Source of the DNA: JAAGZL01 sp964628835
GTDB lineage: Bacteria > Pseudomonadota > Gammaproteobacteria > Chromatiales > Chromatiaceae
Assembly (NCBI GenBank): GCA_964628835.1
Contig: CAZVME010000034.1
Span: 1 to 35,434 of the forward strand
Reading direction: 5' to 3'
DNA length: 35,434 nt
Numbering within the stretch: the stretch's first letter is position 1; each line of letters starts with the position of its first letter. Both the position numbers and the translations under genes were made by a program. Of this stretch, positions 16,782 through 24,773 are shown in pieces. The notes under the pieces were generated by a model. It worked only from the letters and a program-made list of their open reading frames with translations, did not search any database and was not told the origin of the DNA.

Positions 16782-17390
16782 ATGAAAGCAGACAAACAGC
16801 CATACCACCATGGTGACTTGCATAAATGCCTGATCACCGCCGCTAAGGAAATTCTGATAACTTCAGGACTAAATTCATTAAGTATCAGAAAACTTGCGGA
16901 AAAAACAAATGTTTCGCGCGCAGCGCCATACCACCATTTTAAAGACAAAAACGAACTTCTTTGCGCCATCGCCGAAGATGGTTTTTTACAGCAGGACGCC
17001 CTGCTAGAAAAAGAGTTCAGCCGCAAAACCGAGAATGACCCGATTATAAGGCTTGAGCGGTTCATCCTTGCTTACCTCCGCTTCGCTTCAGAAAATCAGG
17101 AGCAGTTCGACCTCATGTATGGTGGGACAATCTGGAAAGGCGGAAGACCTACCGCGAGCCTTTCAAGGGTCTCAAAGATCAGTTTTAAACGCTGGCTAAA
17201 CGAGATCAAGAGCCTGCAACTTAAAGGCGTCCTAAAACAGAACGTACCCCCGCTTCGGCTGGCCCAGGTGACATGGGCGACGCTTCATGGCCTGTGCCAT
17301 CTATCAAAAGACCGTATCTATATCGATCCAGAGGAAATTGATGAGATGGGTCGAACGGCAGCAAGACTTCTATTAAGCAGTAACGGTTAA
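16782..17390 (+). CDS. TetR-family transcriptional regulator
   Basis: This is a 202-residue repressor-type protein. The N-terminal helix-turn-helix spans about residues 10-55 (AAKEILITSGLNSLSIRKLA, then NVSRAAPYHHFKDKNELLCA), matching the TetR_N signature with the YxHFxxKxxLL helix. The remaining helices form the ligand-binding and dimer domain. It is divergent from the isomerase-reductase operon across an 81-bp gap that contains palindromes, so it most likely represses that operon and itself. The inducer is probably an acyl-CoA or an unsaturated fatty acid derivative (inference). It converges with the AraC gene, 11 bp apart. Confidence 0.88.
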   Translation: MKADKQPYHHGDLHKCLITAAKEILITSGLNSLSIRKLAEKTNVSRAAPYHHFKDKNELLCAIAEDGFLQQDALLEKEFSRKTENDPIIRLERFILAYLRFASENQEQFDLMYGGTIWKGGRPTASLSRVSKISFKRWLNEIKSLQLKGVLKQNVPPLRLAQVTWATLHGLCHLSKDRIYIDPEEIDEMGRTAARLLLSSNG

Positions 17391-17401
17391 GAGACCTCCT
17401 T

Positions 17402-18469
17402 TTACTCATTACTGGACTCTAACCGGTTTCTATATTCCTCACTCTGACGGTACTCACCTGGAGTCATCCCGGTCCAACGTTTGAATGAACGAAAAAAGGC
17501 AGAAGGCTCTTCAAACCCCATCAGTCCGGCAACATCGTTAATCGACAGCTGCGGCGAGTTCATGTAATTGATCGCGCTCTTTTTGCGACAATCATCCTTG
17601 ATTTTTTGAAAGGTCATATCCTCTTCCAGCAGACGGCGGCGTAGTTTTGATAACGACATATTGAGGGTATTTGCCACCTCCTTAGCTGTAGGTATTGGTA
17701 TACTGAAATCACGTCCTATGAGTGCAACAATCTGTGCCTTGAGGCTGGTACTATCGTCCGCCATCACCAACAGCTGATAAGGAGCGGTCTTTAAAAAACC
17801 ATGCAGTGACTCTTCCGTTTGGACAATGGGATATTCGAGATATCGCGCAGGGAATATCATTGCGTTGTCATGTTGTTCAAATCTCAGCTCTGACTGAAAC
17901 TTTGTATGTATTCCAGGGACCGCCTCTTCCTCAGAAAAACTAAAATATGCCGCCCTCAACTCAAGCCGCTCTCCAATTAGCCAACTGACAAAATGATGCC
18001 ACATGGAGAGAGAGGTACTAATACTTGAAGCTGGTTCAGATGCTATCAGTTTTTCGACTTCCGACTTATCAAGGCTATCCAGGCCAGCGAATGACACCTT
18101 GGCAAATCTTCCCTTTTTTTCTAATTTTGGTTTTATTCTTGTCCCTTTCACAATTTCATGGAAATCACTTGCACGACGGACCGCATGCCCCAGGTTCTTA
18201 CATTGGATGATTGCATGACACATCATCCTGAAGGCCCCGCTCGGCAACCTGCCGCCGCTCAGCATGCCAAAATACTCATCCTGAGTGATGTACATTATAC
18301 GTTGGTAAAGAAAACCGAATTTTTCGGCAGGAAACTCTGTTCGATGCTGGATCTCTTCAGGATCTATGCCTACGTATTCAAGCAACTCATTGATGTCATA
18401 GTTCTGCTCAGCAACCCGCTCCAGGAGCTGTTTTACATAACCTGTGGGCACTGTAATTGTTTGTTTCAT
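17402..18469 (-). CDS. AraC-family transcriptional regulator
   Basis: This 355-residue protein has the AraC-type DNA-binding domain at its C-terminus. The two HTH units cover about residues 260-345 (ANTLNMSLSKLRRRLLEE and LSINDVAGLMGFEEPSAFFR) and end in SFKRWTGMTPGEYRQ, a textbook AraC signature. The N-terminal 200 residues match the long arabinose-binding-like domain found in AraC members such as OruR-type regulators (QRIMYITQDEYFGMLSGG near residue 57). No ligand is evident. It lies between the dienoyl-CoA module and the ETF operon and could activate either of them or itself. A perfect CCCACATGTGGG palindrome lies 23 bp upstream of its start. Confidence 0.88.
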   Translation of the reverse strand: MKQTITVPTGYVKQLLERVAEQNYDINELLEYVGIDPEEIQHRTEFPAEKFGFLYQRIMYITQDEYFGMLSGGRLPSGAFRMMCHAIIQCKNLGHAVRRASDFHEIVKGTRIKPKLEKKGRFAKVSFAGLDSLDKSEVEKLIASEPASSISTSLSMWHHFVSWLIGERLELRAAYFSFSEEEAVPGIHTKFQSELRFEQHDNAMIFPARYLEYPIVQTEESLHGFLKTAPYQLLVMADDSTSLKAQIVALIGRDFSIPIPTAKEVANTLNMSLSKLRRRLLEEDMTFQKIKDDCRKKSAINYMNSPQLSINDVAGLMGFEEPSAFFRSFKRWTGMTPGEYRQSEEYRNRLESSNE

Positions 18470-18491
18470 CTTTCCCGTCTCGAAATCTTAT

Positions 18492-18503
18492 CCCACATGT
18501 GGG
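18492..18503. promoter_or_regulatory. 12-bp perfect palindrome upstream of the AraC gene
   Basis: CCCACATGTGGG lies 23 bp before the AraC start codon. It may be an autoregulatory site. AraC proteins more often use direct repeats, so another dimeric regulator is also possible. Further upstream (about 18560-18585) a GTGAGG/CCTCAC stem is seen. Function is unproven. Confidence 0.3.
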
Positions 18504-18702
18504 GGGACAGAGTCGCCATTGCCAATAACCGGATTTGTGTATATGAATAGTCATTAAAGCGTGAGGATGCAAAAAAAGCCTCACAGTTTTATGTGGGGCT
18601 CAAAACTACCATGTAATGAATAGTATATTCAAATCTGACGGATGATAAGATTGTTATAGCTTTTAGATGAAAGCTATCATCTAGCAAGCAAATGAAACAA
18701 TT

Positions 18703-20346
18703 TTACATATTCGGATAGTTCGGCCCCCCGCTACCCTCGGGTGTTATCCAAACAATATTATAGGTCGGGTCCTTGATGTCACAGGCCTTACAATGCAGGC
18801 AGTTTTGCGCATTTATCTGAAGCACCTTTTCACCCTCTTCCTCCACAATCTCATACACACCTGCCGGACAGTAACGTTGTTCAGGGGCATCATAATCTTT
18901 CAGGTTGATCGAGACCGGAACGCCTTCATCCTTTAGCTGAAGGTGTACCGGCTGGTCCTCTTCATGGTTAGTACTCGAGATATAGACGGAGCTGAGTCGA
19001 TCAAATGTGATCTGGCCATCTGGCTTAGGATAATCAATCCGCTTGCACTCACTGGCAGGCTTCAGCTGTTTTCTATCCTCTCCGTGATGTTTCAGGGTCC
19101 AAGGGGCCCTGCCTCTAAACAGCTTCAGATCGATACCGGCGTAGAGCGTGCCACCTAGCAAATTCCATTTTGAAAAGGCTGGACGGAAGTTTCGCGCCTT
19201 ATTCAGCTCATCGTATAGCCATGAGTTCTTCAGGTTCTCCGGATAGCTCACGAGTTCATCGTTGCTGCGGTTTTGTGCCAGGGCATCAACAATGCTCTCT
19301 GCCGCCAGCATGCCACTCTTCATTGCAGTGTGTGTCCCCTTGATCTTAGGCACATTTAGAAAACCGGCGCCACACCCAATCAAGGCACCGCCAGGAAAGG
19401 CCAAATCAGGCAGTGATTGCAGACCACCTTCATTCAGCGTACGGGCACCATATGCGATACGCTGTCCACCCTCGAAATAGCCACATATGGCTGGGTGTGT
19501 CTTAAATCTTTGCATCTCCTGATATGGAGAGAGATATGGATTTGTATAATCAAGTCCAACCACCATGCCGATGGCAACCTGATTATCCTCTAGATGATAA
19601 AGAAAGCAGCCGCCGTATACATCTGACTCCAACGGCCATCCTGCGCTATGTACCACAAGCCCTTCCTGATGTTTATCAGGATCTATCTTCCAAAGCTCCT
19701 TAATGCCCAGCCCATAGGTCTGGGCCTCACATTCGGCATTGAGATTGAACTTCTCTATCAACTGCTGAGATAGGAAGCCACGACAACCTTCTGAGAACAG
19801 TGTGTATTTGGCATGTAGTTCAATCCCAGGCTCATAGCTATTCTTCTGTTCACCTTGACGATTAATGCCCATATCACCGGTAGCGATGCCTTTGACAGAT
19901 CCAACCTCATTAAACAGCACCTCGGCCGCTGCAAATCCAGGATAGAGCTCAACTCCAAGTTCCTCTGCCTGCTCTGCTAACCAACGGCAGACATTTCCCA
20001 GACTAGCGATGTAGTTGCCGTGGTTATTCATCTGCGGTGGCAGCGTCCACTCTGGAAACGAGATCGCCTTCTTCTCTGTCAGAAACAGAAACTTGTCATC
20101 CGTTACCGGCGTGTTAAGAGGTGCACCTCGCTCCTTCCAATCCGGAAACAGCTCCGACAAAGCGTGCGGCTCCATGATAGCGCCAGAGAGTATGTGGGCG
20201 CCGATCTCAGATCCTTTCTCAACCAGACAAACACTGATTTCAAGATTCTGTTCGGCGGCCAACTGCATGATTTTAATAGAAGCAGCAAGACCTGATGGGC
20301 CACCACCGACAATCACTACATCATATTCCATGCTCTCTCTTTCCAC
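18703..20346 (-). CDS. Electron transfer flavoprotein-ubiquinone oxidoreductase
   Basis: This membrane-associated enzyme takes electrons from reduced ETF and passes them to ubiquinone, linking acyl-CoA dehydrogenases to respiration. The 547-residue length is typical. The FAD motif VVIVGGGPSG lies near residues 9-19, followed by the family block GAHILSGAIMEPHAL near 48. The GLQSLPDLAFPGGALIGC flavin segment and GTHTAMKSGMLAAE segment lie near 310-350. The C-terminal ferredoxin-like domain has CPAGVYE and CLHCKACDIKDPTYNI near 495-525, supplying four cluster cysteines. The GTG at 20346 is chosen because AGGAG lies 7 bases upstream, though the ATG at 20331 is possible. It is the last gene of the acyl-CoA dehydrogenase-etfBA operon, 49 bp after etfA. 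Confidence 0.95.
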   Translation of the reverse strand: MERESMEYDVVIVGGGPSGLAASIKIMQLAAEQNLEISVCLVEKGSEIGAHILSGAIMEPHALSELFPDWKERGAPLNTPVTDDKFLFLTEKKAISFPEWTLPPQMNNHGNYIASLGNVCRWLAEQAEELGVELYPGFAAAEVLFNEVGSVKGIATGDMGINRQGEQKNSYEPGIELHAKYTLFSEGCRGFLSQQLIEKFNLNAECEAQTYGLGIKELWKIDPDKHQEGLVVHSAGWPLESDVYGGCFLYHLEDNQVAIGMVVGLDYTNPYLSPYQEMQRFKTHPAICGYFEGGQRIAYGARTLNEGGLQSLPDLAFPGGALIGCGAGFLNVPKIKGTHTAMKSGMLAAESIVDALAQNRSNDELVSYPENLKNSWLYDELNKARNFRPAFSKWNLLGGTLYAGIDLKLFRGRAPWTLKHHGEDRKQLKPASECKRIDYPKPDGQITFDRLSSVYISSTNHEEDQPVHLQLKDEGVPVSINLKDYDAPEQRYCPAGVYEIVEEEGEKVLQINAQNCLHCKACDIKDPTYNIVWITPEGSGGPNYPNM

Positions 20347-20395
20347 ACTACTTCTCCTATCCAGAAGGGCTGAATTTATCAGAGATCACTCAAGT

Positions 20396-21325
20396 CTAAA
20401 TCGCCTCGGTCAGTTCTGGAACTGCATCAAACAGATCCGCAACCAGCCCATAATCTGCAACCTCGAATATTGGTGCCTCCTCATCCTTATTGATTGCCAC
20501 AATCACCTTACTCTCTTTCATACCTGCAAGGTGCTGAATGGCTCCGCTGATACCAACGGCGATGTATAGACTTGGGGCGACAATTTTTCCGGTCTGTCCA
20601 ACCTGATAATCGTTAGGTACGTAACCGGCATCCACTGCTGCACGGGAGGCACCGACGGCAGCGCCGAGCTTGTCAGCAAGTGAATCTATCAGCTTAAAGT
20701 TATCGCCACTGCCCAGGCCGCGACCACCTGAAACCACAATATCTGCTGCAGTAAGCTCTGGACGATCGGAGACACTTAGTTCCTGACTCACAAAACTGGA
20801 ACCCTCAAACAGTGAGGCCGCCGGGATCTCTTCTATAGCGGCTGAACCACCTTCTGCTGCAGCCGCATCAAAGGCTGTGCCTCTGACAGTAATCACCTTT
20901 GTCTCATCACTACTTTCAACTGTTGCCATTGCATTGCCGGCATATATGGGGTGAACAAAGATATCTGCAGATTCGATACTTGTAATGTCACTGATCTGAG
21001 CCACATCTAGCTTAGCGGCAATCCTTGGCATATAGTTTTTTCCGCTAGTGGTGGCAGCGGCCAGGATATGGCTGTAGTTGCCGGCAATACCGGAAACCAG
21101 CTCAGAGATATTCTCTGGCATTGCATATGCGTAACCGGGATTATCACAGAGCAGTACTTTACCTATTCCATTAATCGTGGATGCCTGCTCTGCCACCTGA
21201 TTACATCCGCTTCCGGCGACCAGGAGATGAAGGTCATCACCAAGCTCTTTAGCTGCGGTTACCGCGTTAAATGTTGCCGACTTTATGGCTGCATTATCAT
21301 GCTCAGCTATGATTAGTACGCTCAT
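20396..21325 (-). CDS. etfA: Electron transfer flavoprotein alpha subunit
   Basis: This is the FAD-carrying subunit of the ETF heterodimer, which accepts electrons from acyl-CoA dehydrogenases. The 309-residue product has the family C-terminal FAD domain: SGGRGLGSGDNFKLIDSLAD near residue 210, GASRAAVDAGYVPNDYQVGQ near 240, and TGKIVAPSLYIAVGISGAIQ HL followed by the VIVAINKDEEAPIFEVADYG signature near 285. The N-terminal half holds the alpha/beta domain shared with EtfB. Its ATG overlaps the etfB stop by 4 bp, giving coupled translation and equal amounts of subunits. The best-supported partners are the two acyl-CoA dehydrogenases and ETF-QO encoded around it. Confidence 0.95.
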   Translation of the reverse strand: MSVLIIAEHDNAAIKSATFNAVTAAKELGDDLHLLVAGSGCNQVAEQASTINGIGKVLLCDNPGYAYAMPENISELVSGIAGNYSHILAAATTSGKNYMPRIAAKLDVAQISDITSIESADIFVHPIYAGNAMATVESSDETKVITVRGTAFDAAAAEGGSAAIEEIPAASLFEGSSFVSQELSVSDRPELTAADIVVSGGRGLGSGDNFKLIDSLADKLGAAVGASRAAVDAGYVPNDYQVGQTGKIVAPSLYIAVGISGAIQHLAGMKESKVIVAINKDEEAPIFEVADYGLVADLFDAVPELTEAI

Positions 21326-22074
21326 GAGATCACCTTTGCTTCATTCCTGAGTTTTTCAACAAGCTCTTCAACAGATGCCACCATAATGCCGGCCTTACGC
21401 ACCGGCGGCTCTGTGACCTTCAAGATCTTCAGACGTGGAGTGATATCCACACCAGTCTCTGCCACTGGGATAACATCCAGAGGCTTCTTCTTGGCCTTCA
21501 TGATATTTGGTAGCTTGGCGTAACGCGGTTCATTAAGACGCAGATCGGTAGTGATTACCGCTGGCAGTTTCAGTGCCACAGTCTCCAGCCCACCATCTAT
21601 CTCTCTGGTGACATTTACACTGCCATCAGCAATCTCTACCTTTGATGCAAAGGTACCCTGCGGCAGATTCATAAGAGATGCCAGCATCTGTCCAGTCTGG
21701 TTACTATCATCATCTATCGCCTGCTTACCCAGAATTATCAGGTCTGGCAGCTCTTTCTCAGCAACACTCTTCAGCAGCTTGGCTACGGCCAGAGGCTGCA
21801 ACTCATCCTCTGTTTCAACCAACACGGCGCGATCAGCCCCCAGCGCAAGTGCACTGCGCAGTGTCTCCTGACAGGCCTTGCTACCCAGTGAGACAACAAC
21901 TATCTCATTAGCATATCCAGCCTCTTTAATGCGAACCGCCTCTTCCACTGCGATCTCACAAAACGGATTAATGGACATTTTTACGTTATTTAAATCGACT
22001 CCACTTTGATCTGAAGCGACACGGATCTTGACGTTGTAATCAACAACCCTCTTAACCGCTACAAGTATTTTCAT
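21322..22074 (-). CDS. etfB: Electron transfer flavoprotein beta subunit
   Basis: This is the AMP-binding subunit of ETF, 250 residues long. It starts MKILVAVKRVVDYNVKIRV and continues with VKMSINPFCEIAVEEAVRIKE near residue 32, ALALGADRAVLV near 77, and ILGKQAIDDDSNQTGQMLA near 115, all standard EtfB blocks. The 'recognition loop' region TTDLRLNEPRYAKLPNIMKA, near residue 185, matches dehydrogenase-docking EtfB proteins. It is third in the minus-strand operon, 52 bp after the thioesterase and overlapping etfA. The sequence is of the common bacterial/mitochondrial type and shows no sign of the bifurcating ETF variants. Confidence 0.95.
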   Translation of the reverse strand: MKILVAVKRVVDYNVKIRVASDQSGVDLNNVKMSINPFCEIAVEEAVRIKEAGYANEIVVVSLGSKACQETLRSALALGADRAVLVETEDELQPLAVAKLLKSVAEKELPDLIILGKQAIDDDSNQTGQMLASLMNLPQGTFASKVEIADGSVNVTREIDGGLETVALKLPAVITTDLRLNEPRYAKLPNIMKAKKKPLDVIPVAETGVDITPRLKILKVTEPPVRKAGIMVASVEELVEKLRNEAKVIS

Positions 22075-22126
22075 TCATCCTCTCCGTAACAAATTACCTG
22101 TTCACTATTTGCACACTAAGTTGCAA

Positions 22127-22627
22127 CTAGCTATTTAATAAGGACGTGAGCTCTTTCGGCATTTCAGGAGGTTCGCCTTGATACCCAGCCAGCTTTAATA
22201 ACTCTTGTGTAGGAATTTTCCCTTCCCTGCCACGAAACAGTCCCTTGATAACTCCGACGGCAGCAAGTTTACCTTTAACCATAAAGCGCTGTTCTATGTA
22301 GAACCACTTTTCATCCCAGCCGACAATCCTCGTTATCAGTTTGTAACGCTGAAACGGATTAATCTGTCTAAAAAATTTAAGATTTGCGATAGCAACAACT
22401 GGCAACCAACGCCTCTTCAGCAACTCCTTTGCCATCCCTGTTTGTATAATGAGCTCAGTTCGACCCAGATCCATCATGCTTAGATAACGCGCATTGGTTA
22501 GATGCATGTTTATGTCTAGGTCCGTAGGCAAAACACGCATCGACAACTCACAGTCATCAATCAAGCCAATACGTTTACGTCCAGACGCAGTGATCAATAA
22601 CCAGATGAGTCGAAATATCAGGTTCAT
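22127..22627 (-). CDS. Hot-dog fold acyl-CoA thioesterase
   Basis: This is a single-domain hot-dog protein of 166 residues. The motif DLDINMHLTNARYLSMMDLG near residues 36-55 matches the 4-hydroxybenzoyl-CoA thioesterase/THEM6 group, where the Asp and the HxxN-type segment surround the thioester. The N-terminus has a short hydrophobic stretch (LIFRLIWLLITASG), so the protein may lie at the membrane like its eukaryotic THEM6 relatives. It probably hydrolyses acyl-CoA to free CoA or remove stalled intermediates. Its start overlaps the acyl-CoA dehydrogenase stop by 4 bp, which ties it to beta-oxidation. The substrate chain length is unknown. Confidence 0.82.
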   Translation of the reverse strand: MNLIFRLIWLLITASGRKRIGLIDDCELSMRVLPTDLDINMHLTNARYLSMMDLGRTELIIQTGMAKELLKRRWLPVVAIANLKFFRQINPFQRYKLITRIVGWDEKWFYIEQRFMVKGKLAAVGVIKGLFRGREGKIPTQELLKLAGYQGEPPEMPKELTSLLNS

Positions 22628-24414
22628 ATCACAAATGCATCATCATTGAATTTCATGATGGTGTTGGAACCAGCTAATATATTTTGATGCAGTGCATCGC
22701 ACTGTGTCAGCAACCGCTCGAAGTAGAATGATGCAGTATCAATCTTTGCCTGATAGAAGAGGGACTCACCATTATTTACCTTTGAACTCGAAATCTCTGC
22801 CATCTGCGCCCACAAATAACCAAGGGCAACCAGACCAAATAACCTCAGATAGTCTGTGGCTGCTGCCGCAGTATCTTCTGGTGATATTGTCAACTGTTTA
22901 GACACATACTCGGTTGCAGACTTCAGCTTATCGAAGGCATCTCCAAGCGGTTGTATAAAACTCTTGAGATATGGGTTTGATACGTTTTGCTGCAGGTACT
23001 CCGTAACTGGCCCAAAAAACTGCTGCAGATACCTTCCATCGAATGCAGTGACCTTTCTTCCCACCAGATCCAACGCCTGAATACCGTTTGTACCTTCGTA
23101 TAGCTGTGCGATACGGGCATCCCGAACATACTGCTCCATACCATGCTCCCGGATATATCCATGCCCGCCAAACACCTGCACGCCAAGGTTTGCCATCTCT
23201 GACCCTATATCACTGTTGAAGGCCTTAACAACCGGGGTCATTAGCGCGATAAAGTCTTCCGCATCCTGGCGACGCTTGGCATCTTGATGGTGGCGGGAGA
23301 AATCAAACTCCCTTGCAACCCAGGCCACAAGCGCACGACACCCCTCTGCATATGCCCTCTGGGTAAGCAACATGCGTCTGATATCTGGATGAACCAGTAG
23401 CGGGTCGGCAGACTTATCTGGATTCTTTGCACCGGTGAGAGAACGCCCCTGGAGTCGTTCAATAGCGTAACTTACCGCACCCTGATATGAGGCCTCTATT
23501 GTGCCCAATCCTTGGATACCAACAGCAAGCCTTTCGACATTCATCATAATGAACATCGCAGCCATGCCTTTATTCAGCTCTCCTATCAGATAACCCTTTG
23601 CGTCATCAAAATTCATCACACAAGTAGCGGAGGCCTTGATGCCCATCTTGTGCTCAATGGCACTACAGTTTACGTTGTTCGGGTCTCCCACCTCTGACTG
23701 TTCATTCACCAGAAACTTAGGGACCAGAAACATGCTTATCCCCTTAATACCCTCTGGTGCATCAGGGGCACGTGCAAGCACCAGATGGATTATGTTCTCA
23801 CTGAGGTCGTGGTCTCCTGCAGTAATAAATATCTTGGTGCCGGTTATAGTATAACTGCCATCATCATTTGGGGCCGCCTTGGTACGGATCAATCCCAGGT
23901 CGCTACCACAGTGTGGTTCTGTCAGGGACATTGCACCAGTCCAGGTGCCTTCCACCATCTTGGGTAGATATCTCTGCTTCAGTACATCGCTACCCTTGGC
24001 CAGGATTGCATTGCATGCCCCACTGGTCAGACCTGGATAAAGACTGAAGGACATGTTGGTACTACAGACTATCTCTTCGATCATCAGGCCGAGACTCTTG
24101 GGCATACCCTGTCCGTTATACTCAACTGGTCCCGTGAGACTGCTCAGACCCAAATCACAGTAATCCTTGTATGCCTGAACAAATCCAGCTGGAGTCGAAA
24201 CATAGCCTTCGTCAATAGTGCAACCCTCTTCGTCACCACTTTGGTTTATAGACATTAACCGCTCTTTACAGAACTTCCCCGCCTCTTCCAACATGGCAGC
24301 GACCAGGTCCGGTGTTACTTCTTCAAAATCTTCCAGTTGCTCGATGCTTTTCGGATTAAACAATTCGTTGTAGATAAATCGCATCTCACGCAATGGAGTC
24401 TTATAAACAGGCAT
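22624..24414 (-). CDS. Acyl-CoA dehydrogenase (first copy)
   Basis: This flavoenzyme makes the first double bond of the beta-oxidation cycle and passes electrons to ETF. It has 596 residues, longer than the classic 380-residue enzymes, and belongs to the group with an extra N-terminal segment (YKTPLREMRFIYNELF) and a C-terminal extension after the core. Core motifs are GTWTGAMSLTEPHCGSDLGL near residue 160, TGTKIFITAGDHD near 190, and FGGHGYIREHGMEQYVRDARIAQLYEGTNGIQALD near 415-445, here given in pieces. The Glu of LYEGT, near 440, is the expected catalytic base. It starts the operon that also holds etfBA and ETF-QO, which makes the electron route clear. It is a paralogue of the divergent gene at 24774. 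Confidence 0.93.
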   Translation of the reverse strand: MPVYKTPLREMRFIYNELFNPKSIEQLEDFEEVTPDLVAAMLEEAGKFCKERLMSINQSGDEEGCTIDEGYVSTPAGFVQAYKDYCDLGLSSLTGPVEYNGQGMPKSLGLMIEEIVCSTNMSFSLYPGLTSGACNAILAKGSDVLKQRYLPKMVEGTWTGAMSLTEPHCGSDLGLIRTKAAPNDDGSYTITGTKIFITAGDHDLSENIIHLVLARAPDAPEGIKGISMFLVPKFLVNEQSEVGDPNNVNCSAIEHKMGIKASATCVMNFDDAKGYLIGELNKGMAAMFIMMNVERLAVGIQGLGTIEASYQGAVSYAIERLQGRSLTGAKNPDKSADPLLVHPDIRRMLLTQRAYAEGCRALVAWVAREFDFSRHHQDAKRRQDAEDFIALMTPVVKAFNSDIGSEMANLGVQVFGGHGYIREHGMEQYVRDARIAQLYEGTNGIQALDLVGRKVTAFDGRYLQQFFGPVTEYLQQNVSNPYLKSFIQPLGDAFDKLKSATEYVSKQLTISPEDTAAAATDYLRLFGLVALGYLWAQMAEISSSKVNNGESLFYQAKIDTASFYFERLLTQCDALHQNILAGSNTIMKFNDDAFVI

Positions 24415-24773
24415 ATGGCCAATCCCTCATAGAACCTTTATTAATGAAGAAAACGAATAATCCATAGAGTGTTGCAATCTCCCTTTAAGGCCAATAACAA
24501 AAGTCGCCTAATTTGATAACAATTTGCCCCAAATTAGATTCTGTTGGCAATATTAGTCAGTAAATAACCATATAATAGTTTCAACCAACTATCATAAATG
24601 TCATTTTAATGGACTGTTTTACAACATTTTTATTACCATGGCGCATTTCGCCATAAATATTGAATTAATTTGTTATTGGATAATCAACCAAAAACTCTCA
24701 CTCTTACGTAACATCTAGACAGCTAGATTAACTAACCTTTTTGAACATCAATTAAATACAGGTTTTAAAACAC
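24415..24773. promoter_or_regulatory. AT-rich divergent promoter region with an inverted repeat
   Basis: This 359-bp gap separates the two divergent acyl-CoA dehydrogenase operons and must hold both promoters. It contains CTAATTTG (24508-24515) and its exact inverted copy CAAATTAG (24530-24537), a good candidate operator for a shared regulator. A TATAAT hexamer at 24571-24576 is visible, but its best -35 (TTGGCA, 24544-24549) is 21 bp away, so it is only tentative. A GTTTTAAAAC palindrome lies just before the ATG at 24774, where the ribosome-binding site is weak. Confidence 0.45.

Noticed and set aside
18656..18677. ATAGCTTT/AAAGCTAT hairpin after the ETF-QO gene
   Set aside because: It is an AU-rich stem with no following T-run, so I could not support a terminator.
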